Shown one piece after another: positions 1-4,851 of a stretch of DNA of 5,880 nt (positions are counted from its first letter, which is position 1; each line of letters begins with the position of its first letter). Source of the stretch: Sphingomonas sp. GTDB taxonomy: Bacteria; Pseudomonadota; Alphaproteobacteria; Sphingomonadales; Sphingomonadaceae. The stretch lies in the NCBI GenBank assembly GCA_013822915.1, contig PNLG01000436.1:1-5880 (forward strand), in the 5' to 3' direction. Under the pieces are notes generated by a model that did no database searches, had not been told where the DNA came from, and saw only the letters and a list, made by a program, of their open reading frames with translations. The position numbers were made by a program, and so were the translations under genes.

Positions 1-1031
1 GCGAGCTGCGCCCGCTAACCGAAAAAATCGCCGCACCGCTCGGCTTTGACGAAATTGTTGGCTCCGAGCCGAAATTCCGCGCCGCCCTCGCCATCGCCGC
101 CAAAGCCGCGCGCGCGCGCGTGCCGGTGCTGATCGAGGGCGAAAGTGGCGTCGGCAAGGAAGTGGTGGCAGAGGCGATCCACGCCGCCTCGCCACGCGCC
201 AAAAAGCCGATGTTGGCGGTCAATTGCGGCGCAATTCCCGCCAATCTGGTCGAAAGCGAATTGTTCGGGCACGAAAAGGGCGCGTTCACCGGCGCTTTTG
301 AGCGCAAGATCGGTCGCTTTACCCATGCCGATGGTTCAACCATTTTCCTCGACGAAATCGGCGAAATGCCGCTCGATGCACAGGTAAAGCTGCTACGCGT
401 GCTCGAAACGGGGGAGATTCAGCCCGTCGGCGCACGCCACCCGCGTGAAGTCGATGTCCGCATTATCGCGGCCACCAACAAGCGGCTGTTCGATGAAGTC
501 GAGGCGGGGCGGTTCCGCGAAGACCTGTACTACCGCCTAAACGTAGTGCAGATCACCATCCCCCCGTTGCGCGACCGGGCGAGCGATATTCCAGCACTCG
601 CCCGGCATTTGATGGCGCGCATTGCCCAGCAACCAGGCCTCAGGCCGATCGGGATTACCGATGCAGCTCTGCAATTGCTGGTCGATTATGACTGGCCGGG
701 CAATGTGCGCCAGCTTCACAACGCGCTGTTCCGCGCCGCTGTGCTATGCGATGCGACCGCGCTGACCCCGGCCGATTTCCCGCAAATCGCCCGGCTTGGC
801 GAACGCCGCACCGAACCGCACAGCACCGCCGCAACCCCCGCCAGCGGCGGCGTGACTCTGTTTCACGCGGATGGCAATATGCGACCGCTGGAAGACATCG
901 AAGCCGATGTGATCCGCCTCGCCATCGGCCATTATCGCGGCCGCATGACCGAAGTTGCCCGGCGGCTGGGGATCGGCCGGTCGACGCTCTACCGCAAACT
1001 GGGTGAACTGGGGATCGACAACGCGGCTTGA
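1..1031 (+). CDS. Sigma-54-dependent transcriptional activator, AAA+ and Fis-type HTH (5' end missing)
   Basis: This is a bacterial enhancer-binding protein that would use ATP to remodel sigma-54 RNA polymerase into the open complex. The frame is open from base 3, so the N-terminus lies outside the window; 342 residues are visible (numbered from base 3). The sequence FDEIVGS starts the AAA+ domain near residue 15. Walker A GESGVGKE is at about 46-53, the sigma-54-contacting GAFTGA loop at 93-98, Walker B TIFLDE at 113-118, the arginine-finger region FREDLYYRLN at 171-180 and sensor II WPGNVRQL at 231-238. A linker precedes a C-terminal Fis-type helix-turn-helix at about 295-339 containing EVARRLGIGRSTLYRKL. 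All motifs look intact, so the visible part should be functional. Many relatives carry an N-terminal receiver domain and work with a histidine kinase; that part cannot be seen, so the signal and targets are unknown. No sigma-54 promoter was found nearby. Confidence 0.95.
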   Translation, partial: ELRPLTEKIAAPLGFDEIVGSEPKFRAALAIAAKAARARVPVLIEGESGVGKEVVAEAIHAASPRAKKPMLAVNCGAIPANLVESELFGHEKGAFTGAFERKIGRFTHADGSTIFLDEIGEMPLDAQVKLLRVLETGEIQPVGARHPREVDVRIIAATNKRLFDEVEAGRFREDLYYRLNVVQITIPPLRDRASDIPALARHLMARIAQQPGLRPIGITDAALQLLVDYDWPGNVRQLHNALFRAAVLCDATALTPADFPQIARLGERRTEPHSTAATPASGGVTLFHADGNMRPLEDIEADVIRLAIGHYRGRMTEVARRLGIGRSTLYRKLGELGIDNAA

Positions 1032-1041
1032 GGGAGAAATC

Positions 1042-1075
1042 TTGACAATCCGCCGACAAAATGCCAGTTGATAAC
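1042..1075 (+). promoter_or_regulatory. Possible sigma-70 promoter for the DUF4760-like gene
   Basis: An exact TTGACA lies at 1042-1047, just after the activator gene. The best -10-like strings are TTGATA (1068-1073) and GATAAC (1070-1075), which leave spacers of 20 and 22 bases, longer than the usual 16-18. The placement before a good ribosome binding site is suggestive, but the spacing makes this a weak call. Transcription could instead read through from the activator gene, since no terminator is visible between them. Confidence 0.3.
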
Positions 1076-1078
1076 TCT

Positions 1079-1120
1079 AGGAGAAACGTAATGTTGATGA
1101 TCGAGGGCGTCCGCGACTGA
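1079..1120 (+). other. Ribosome binding site and nine-codon reading frame (leader peptide or remnant start)
   Basis: AGGAGA at 1079-1084 is a strong Shine-Dalgarno sequence, six bases before ATG at 1091. That ATG opens only nine codons, MLMIEGVRD, before TGA at 1118-1120. The next gene is in a different frame and its best start, GTG at 1141, lies 20 bases further on with no convincing ribosome binding site of its own. Two readings are possible. The short frame may be a real upstream peptide coupled to translation of the next gene, or it may be the true start of that gene separated from it by a one-base indel, natural or from sequencing. The frame of the downstream gene is open back to base 1081, so a single-base change between 1091 and 1120 would join the two. 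Confidence 0.4.
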
Positions 1121-1140
1121 CTCCAGAGTGTTCTGCGGTT

Positions 1141-1791
1141 GTGGAGCATGCTTCTGCCTCTAGGCATATCATTACCTGCATAACACCGCCAAGTCCTATC
1201 TGGTGGTCGTTTGCACCAGCCATCATATCTGCGTTAATCGGCCCATTTGCGCTGTCAGTCGCTGTCGCGAGCCTTAGGGCATCACGCAAGATCGCTCGCG
1301 ATAGAGCAACATTGGACCTTATCGAAAAACGCGAATCGACGGAGCGTTATCGTCGTATCCACAGAACCTTCTACGAATTGCGTACCGGCGAGGGTTTTGA
1401 GCACCTTGCTGGCGACATGGCCACAAAAGACCCGAAAACCGGACGGGACAATGCCAAAGACAGGCAAGACATAATCGATTATCTCAATCATTATGAGTTG
1501 GTTGCTATCGGCATTCAGCGCAAACTGCTTGACGCATCGACCTATCGCGCATGGATGCAAGGCGCTTATGTCCGCGATTGGAACGCTGCGGCCGACTGGG
1601 TCCAGCGGGAACGCTGGGAATATTTCGACGGACAATGGCAATATCGGAGCTCGATTTTTGCCGCGTATCAGGCCGTCGCATGTAGCTGGTCTGAACAGGC
1701 CCGCGTGCTCAACAAAGATAGCGGCGGCCCACCGACTGGTCCGCCAAGCCCCGGGGACGAACCTTTGCCTACGCCAAGCGGCAAAATCTGA
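1141..1791 (+). CDS. DUF4760-like single-pass membrane protein of unknown function
   Basis: The predicted protein has 216 residues from a GTG start. About 20 polar residues precede one hydrophobic segment (about residues 21-50, IWWSFAPAIISALIGPFALS and beyond). A basic stretch ASRKIARDRATLDLIEKRES then leads into a soluble, probably helical, cytoplasmic domain. The pattern RATLDLI, a middle YLNHYELVAIGIQRKLLD and then YRAWMQGAYVRDWNAA resembles the DUF4760 family as I remember it; no function is established for that family. The last 25 residues form a proline- and glycine-rich tail (GGPPTGPPSPGDEPLPTP). Base use differs from the neighbours: 25 of 60 bases are G or C in 1441-1500 and 28 of 60 in 1321-1380, against 41 of 60 in 2161-2220 inside folP. 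This suggests later acquisition. The start is uncertain: no in-frame ATG exists before residue 94, and the strong ribosome binding site upstream serves another frame. The gene converges on folP. Confidence 0.75.
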   Translation: MEHASASRHIITCITPPSPIWWSFAPAIISALIGPFALSVAVASLRASRKIARDRATLDLIEKRESTERYRRIHRTFYELRTGEGFEHLAGDMATKDPKTGRDNAKDRQDIIDYLNHYELVAIGIQRKLLDASTYRAWMQGAYVRDWNAAADWVQRERWEYFDGQWQYRSSIFAAYQAVACSWSEQARVLNKDSGGPPTGPPSPGDEPLPTPSGKI

Positions 1792-1846
1792 GACTTGCCT
1801 GCCGCGTGTTCAACCAGCGCGATTATGGCAACGATAAAACAAGCGG

Positions 1847-2914
1847 CTAACGCCCCACCAGCGCCGCGTCGCGCATCCCGCGCCACACGCGCAGCGCCTG
1901 CACCGTCTCGGCCACATCGTGCACGCGCAGCAACTGCACGCCAGCGTCTGCCCCCTTCAGCGCGAGCGCGAGGCTGCCGCCGAGCCGCTCGCCGACCGGC
2001 GCTTCGTTCGACAGCGCGCCGATCATCCGCTTGCGGCTTGCGCCCAGCATGATCGGACAGCCCAGCCCGTGGAACAGCGCCAGCCCGCCCAGCAGCGCCA
2101 GATTATCGCTCAGCGCCTTGCCAAAGCCGATGCCGGGATCAACGATGATCTTCGCGCGATCAATCCCGGCGGTCGCTGCCGCCTCCACCCGCGCCTCCAG
2201 CCAGTCGAATGTCTCGATCAGCACATCGCGGTAACCGCCGCCCCCATGCGGCCCTTTCGCCGGATCAGGTGAGTGCATCAGCACTACCGGCACGCCTGCG
2301 CGCGCCACTACCTCGGCGGATCGGCTGTCCCAGATTAGCGCCGACACGTCATTGACCATGTGCGCGCCGCGCGCCAGTGCCGCTTCCATCACCGCCGCTT
2401 TGCGCGTGTCGATCGACACAGGTGCGGTGCGCGCGAGCCGTTCGACCACCGGGGCGATGCGCTTGATCTCGTCCCCCTCCCACAGCAATGACGCGCCCGG
2501 CCGGGTCGATTCACCGCCCAGATCGATCAGCGCGGCGCCCTTAGCAATCATGTCGAACCCGGCGTCGGCGGCGGCCTGTGGGTCATCGTGCAAAGCCCCG
2601 CCGTCGGAAAAACTGTCGGGGGTCACGTTCAAAATGCCTGCGACATGCGGCTGATCGAGCCGCAGCACGCGCTCGCCAAGGATCAGCGGCGCGCGCGGTG
2701 CGGTGATGGCGGCGTGGCGTGCCGCGGCGCGTTCATCGCTGGCGCCAAGTGTCGCGTTGAAGTCAGCGATCGACATGCTGCGGCGGGTGTCGCCCTCAAT
2801 CACGTCATAAGCGGCGAACCACTGCATCCCGCCCGCCAGCCGCGCGACCGCGCCGTCGCGCCCGATCGGCGAGTCGACAAATTGCGTCGGGAGCAGGTGG
2901 AGCGCTGGCCTCAT
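1847..2914 (-). CDS. folP: Dihydropteroate synthase with N-terminal extension
   Basis: FolP condenses 6-hydroxymethyl-7,8-dihydropterin diphosphate with p-aminobenzoate to make dihydropteroate in cytoplasmic folate synthesis, and is the sulfonamide target. The product has 355 residues against about 280 for the E. coli enzyme. The extra length is an N-terminal region of about 85 residues before the TIM barrel, which I recall as common in alphaproteobacterial FolP. Barrel motifs in order are GILNVTPDSFSDGG (93-106), DLGGESTRPGA (131-141), SIDT (167-170), NDVSA (188-192), LMHS (212-215), DPGIGFGK (259-266), GASRKRMIG (291-299) and RVHDV (330-334). Pterin-, phosphate- and pABA-loop residues all appear present. 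ATG at 2914 is the only in-frame start near the ccrM stop; its ribosome binding site is weak (TGAGG at 2937-2933, overlapping the ccrM stop). The gene begins 20 bases after ccrM and is probably cotranscribed with it. Confidence 0.96.
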   Translation of the reverse strand: MRPALHLLPTQFVDSPIGRDGAVARLAGGMQWFAAYDVIEGDTRRSMSIADFNATLGASDERAAARHAAITAPRAPLILGERVLRLDQPHVAGILNVTPDSFSDGGALHDDPQAAADAGFDMIAKGAALIDLGGESTRPGASLLWEGDEIKRIAPVVERLARTAPVSIDTRKAAVMEAALARGAHMVNDVSALIWDSRSAEVVARAGVPVVLMHSPDPAKGPHGGGGYRDVLIETFDWLEARVEAAATAGIDRAKIIVDPGIGFGKALSDNLALLGGLALFHGLGCPIMLGASRKRMIGALSNEAPVGERLGGSLALALKGADAGVQLLRVHDVAETVQALRVWRGMRDAALVGR

Positions 2915-2934
2915 CCGCGCATCATGCCCGCGCC

Positions 2935-4074
2935 TCAGGGCTGTGTCGCGAGCAAATAGAGCTGGCGCACGCTATCAATCGGGGTCAGCACGCCGGCCTG
3001 CTCAAAATGCCAGAAGGTCCAGCCATTGCACGCCGGTGCCCCTTGCAGCACCGCGCCCAGCTTGTGGATCGACCCTGCCTCGCCACTATCGGCCACAACC
3101 GACCCATCGGCGCGCACCACCGCGCGGAACCGACGTTTCGCATCGCTCAGCACCGTGCCCGCCGGGAGCATCCCGTTCTCAACAATGGTCCCAAAGGATA
3201 CGCGCGGCGCCGAGCGCGGGCTCTGCATCGTCGCAAGCGCCGATTCGTCGAGCGGGAGTGCCGCCTCGATCCGCTCGATCGCCGCGTCGCAATAGCCATG
3301 CTCGCGCTCGATCCCGATCCAACGCCGCCCCAGCCGCTTGGCGACCGCGCCGGTGGTGCCGGTGCCGAAAAACGGGTCGAGCACGACATCGCCGGGTTTG
3401 GTGCAAGCCAGCAGAATGCGATAGAGCAGCGCCTCGGGCTTTTGGGTCGGGTGCACCTTCATCCCGGCTTTTTTCAGCCGCTCCGACCCGCCGCACACCG
3501 GAAATTCCCAGTCGCTGCGCATTTGCAATTCATCGTTCAGCGTCTTCATGCTGCGATAGTTGAAGGTATAGCGCGCCTTTTCCCCCATTGACGCCCAGAT
3601 CAGCGTTTCATGCGCGTTGGTAAAGCGCGTGCCCTTGAAATTGGGCATCGGGTTCGACTTGCGCCAGACAATGTCGTTGAGGATCCAATAGCCCAGATCC
3701 TGAATCGCCGAGCCGACCTTGAAGATATTGTGATAGCTGCCGATTACCCAGATCGTGCCATCGTCCTTGAGCACGCGCTTGGCCTCGGCCAACCATGTGC
3801 GGGTAAAGGTGTCATAGGCACTCAGGCTGTCAAACTTGTCCCACGCGTCGGTGACGGCATCGACATGGCTGCCATCGGGGCGGCTGAGGTCGCCGCCAAG
3901 CTGGAGATTATAGGGCGGATCGGCAAAGATCATGTCGACCGATTTGGGCGGCAGAGCGCGCATCGCGGCAATGCAATCGCTGCGAATAATCTGGTCGAGC
4001 GGCAGCCCCGCCCGGAGCGCAGTTGCGGGCGCATCGGCACGCTTAACCTTTTCAAGCACCCCCATATCGCGCAT
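2935..4074 (-). CDS. ccrM: CcrM-type DNA adenine-N6 methyltransferase (GANTC)
   Basis: This is an orphan beta-class methyltransferase that methylates adenine in GANTC. In alphaproteobacteria it sets the hemimethylated/fully methylated state that times transcription through the cell cycle. The product has 379 residues against 358 in Caulobacter. The catalytic ADPPYNLQLGGDLSRPD begins at residue 51, WVIGSYHNIFKVG is at 109-121, ILNDIVWRKSNPMPNFKGTR at 131-150, HPTQKPEALL at 208-217 and the AdoMet-binding DPFFGTGTTG at 233-242. The CcrM-type C-terminal domain follows (about 288-379, with FGTIVENG, GSIHKLGA and APACNGWTFWHF). No cognate endonuclease is present, as expected for an orphan enzyme. 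The start is open: ATG 4074 has little ribosome binding site, while ATG 4065 (residue 4) has GGGGA eight bases upstream. Either leaves about 20 extra residues before the conserved core. A dedicated control region lies upstream and folP follows 20 bases downstream. Confidence 0.97.
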   Translation of the reverse strand: MRDMGVLEKVKRADAPATALRAGLPLDQIIRSDCIAAMRALPPKSVDMIFADPPYNLQLGGDLSRPDGSHVDAVTDAWDKFDSLSAYDTFTRTWLAEAKRVLKDDGTIWVIGSYHNIFKVGSAIQDLGYWILNDIVWRKSNPMPNFKGTRFTNAHETLIWASMGEKARYTFNYRSMKTLNDELQMRSDWEFPVCGGSERLKKAGMKVHPTQKPEALLYRILLACTKPGDVVLDPFFGTGTTGAVAKRLGRRWIGIEREHGYCDAAIERIEAALPLDESALATMQSPRSAPRVSFGTIVENGMLPAGTVLSDAKRRFRAVVRADGSVVADSGEAGSIHKLGAVLQGAPACNGWTFWHFEQAGVLTPIDSVRQLYLLATQP

Positions 4075-4125
4075 CCCCGGTTCGAACAGCGCGCAACCGT
4101 GGCGGAAACGCGCGGTCCGTCAAGC

Positions 4126-4154
4126 ACAATATGGTTAACGAAAATGCCTGCCAA
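4126..4154 (-). promoter_or_regulatory. Predicted sigma-70 promoter of ccrM
   Basis: Reading the minus strand, TTGGCA (4154-4149, five of six to TTGACA) is followed after exactly 17 bases by TATTGT (4131-4126, four of six to TATAAT). This would place the transcription start near 4119, with an untranslated leader of about 45 bases before the ccrM ATG. The surrounding DNA is AT-rich for this genome and the promoter is flanked and interrupted by CtrA-like sites. It is predicted by eye, without a scoring matrix. Confidence 0.5.
4131..4138 (-). promoter_or_regulatory. CtrA-like site TTAACCAT within the ccrM promoter
   Basis: The minus strand reads TTAACCAT, an eight-base form of the CtrA recognition motif known from Caulobacter and relatives. 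It lies in the spacer and touches the first base of the predicted -10. A second TTAA lies 24 bases upstream centre to centre, not at the 11-base spacing of the classic TTAA-N7-TTAA site. Binding here would more likely block polymerase than recruit it (inference). Confidence 0.45.
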
Positions 4155-4157
4155 ATC

Positions 4158-4163
4158 GTTAAC
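4158..4163 (-). promoter_or_regulatory. GTTAAC, possible upstream CtrA half-site
   Basis: This palindromic GTTAAC matches the one at 4134-4139. It ends three bases before the predicted -35 element, at about -40 from the predicted start, where CtrA typically activates. It is only a half-site by the classic consensus, so confidence is low. Confidence 0.35.
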
Positions 4164-4207
4164 TTACCGGAACATTCGCAGACTCGACCAGATATTGAGT
4201 CATCAAC

Positions 4208-4216
4208 TTATCCACA
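4208..4216 (+). promoter_or_regulatory. Exact DnaA box TTATCCACA
   Basis: TTATCCACA is identical to the high-affinity DnaA box consensus. It lies between rnhB and ccrM, seven bases from the nearest GANTC site and about 90 bases upstream of the predicted ccrM transcription start. No second good box is visible in the intergenic DNA, so it looks like a regulatory or titration site and not an origin. It also forms part of the 3' arm of the hairpin after rnhB. Confidence 0.55.
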
Positions 4217-4238
4217 GCCCCCATTAGCAGGGGTGTGG
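4212..4238 (-). terminator. Hairpin downstream of rnhB, possible terminator
   Basis: Eleven bases after the rnhB stop, the minus strand folds as CCACACCCC (4238-4230), a seven-base loop, and GGGG-GC-TGTGG (4222-4212). This gives nine GC-rich pairs interrupted by a two-base bulge. No T-run follows, so it is not a textbook intrinsic terminator; it could end transcription weakly or protect the mRNA 3' end. It would separate the thiD-rnhB transcript from the ccrM promoter. Confidence 0.4.
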
Positions 4239-4248
4239 CACGAAGGAC

Positions 4249-4851
4249 TCAGTCAGATACCATCTGCCATTTTTCGCAGGCCGCCCGCACCGGCGCGAAA
4301 CTGCGGCGGTGGAGCAGGGTTGGGCCGAGCGTTTGGAGCGCGGCCAGGTGCGCGGCCGACCCATAGCCCTTGTTCGACGCCCAGCCATAGCCGGGGTGGG
4401 CCGCGTCGGCCGCCAGCATGATCGCGTCGCGCGTCACCTTGGCGATGATCGAGGCGGCTGAAATGCACGGCTCGGTCGCATCACCACCGATAATCGCGCG
4501 GGCGGGCCAGTGCCAATCGGGCAGGCGGTTGCCATCGACCAGCACTTCGCGCGGGGCAATCCCCAAGGCCGCGACCGCGCGCGTCATCGCCAACATCGTC
4601 GCCTGCAAGATGTTGAGCCGGTCAATCTCCTCAACACTCGCCTGGCCAACGCCGACAAGACAGTCACGCCGGATCGCTATGGCCAGCCGCTCGCGCGCGG
4701 CGGCGCTTAATTTCTTGCTATCGGCGAGCCCCACTATGCCACGGGGACCAAGCACGACCGCTGCCGCCACGACTGGCCCGGCGAGCGGCCCGCGCCCGGC
4801 TTCATCGACCCCCGCGATCAATCGCGCCCGATCCGCCGCCCCAACCGCCAA
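4249..4851 (-). CDS. rnhB: Ribonuclease HII
   Basis: RNase HII cuts RNA in RNA-DNA hybrids and incises at single ribonucleotides misincorporated into DNA, starting ribonucleotide excision repair. It is 200 residues from TTG at 4851 or 190 from TTG at 4821, close to the usual length. The first motif is AGVDEAGRGPLAGP (13-26), with catalytic D16 and E17 and the GRG ribonucleotide sensor. DSKKLS (44-49), VDGN (D106) and GGD (D124) follow, completing the four-carboxylate site. SAASIIAKVTRD (131-142) and GYGWASNKGYG...H (154-168) complete the family pattern. Neither possible start is an ATG. TTG 4821 overlaps the stop of the upstream gene as TTGA, which suggests translational coupling. TTG 4851 would overlap it by 34 bases. 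Neither has a clear ribosome binding site. I recall rnhB next to ccrM as a recurring arrangement in alphaproteobacteria. Confidence 0.95.
   Translation of the reverse strand: MAVGAADRARLIAGVDEAGRGPLAGPVVAAAVVLGPRGIVGLADSKKLSAAARERLAIAIRRDCLVGVGQASVEEIDRLNILQATMLAMTRAVAALGIAPREVLVDGNRLPDWHWPARAIIGGDATEPCISAASIIAKVTRDAIMLAADAAHPGYGWASNKGYGSAAHLAALQTLGPTLLHRRSFAPVRAACEKWQMVSD

Larger units (their letters stand above)
4181..4250 (-). promoter_or_regulatory. Cluster of three GANTC methylation sites upstream of ccrM
   Basis: GACTC occurs at 4181-4185, GAGTC at 4197-4201 and GACTC at 4246-4250, the last overlapping the rnhB stop codon. By eye I find only about eight other GANTC sites in the remaining 5.8 kb, roughly one per 700 bases, so three in 70 bases stand out. 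They are the substrate of the enzyme encoded immediately downstream, and in other alphaproteobacteria such promoter sites respond to methylation state and to the regulator GcrA. The nearest site is about 60 bases upstream of the predicted start. Confidence 0.6.

Noticed and set aside
1148..1183. ATG at 1148 as an alternative start near the DUF4760-like gene
   Set aside because: It is in another frame and ends after eleven codons.
1778..1805. Inverted repeat GCGGCA / TGCCGC spanning the stop of the DUF4760-like gene, with an alternative GGCAA/TTGCC pairing
   Set aside because: The stem is only five or six pairs with a 10-16 base loop and no T-run, so I do not call a terminator in the convergent gap.
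1919..2272. Long plus-strand reading frames across folP, ccrM, rnhB and thiD (for example 1919-2272, 2943-3563, 3610-4227, 4418-4915)
   Set aside because: They are low-complexity, arginine-, alanine- and proline-rich translations antisense to well-conserved genes, as expected in high-GC DNA.
2935..4074. Restriction-modification system around the methyltransferase
   Set aside because: The neighbours are rnhB and folP, no endonuclease is encoded, and the C-terminal domain is that of the orphan CcrM family.
4118..4123. TTGACG on the minus strand as a -35 element for ccrM
   Set aside because: No -10-like sequence follows at suitable spacing; the downstream DNA is GC-rich. TTGGCA-N17-TATTGT is better.
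4121..4250. Possible replication origin, since DnaA box, CtrA-like and GANTC sites occur together in AT-rich DNA
   Set aside because: Only one DnaA box is visible, there is no clear unwinding element, and no usual origin neighbours are present. A promoter control region is the simpler reading.
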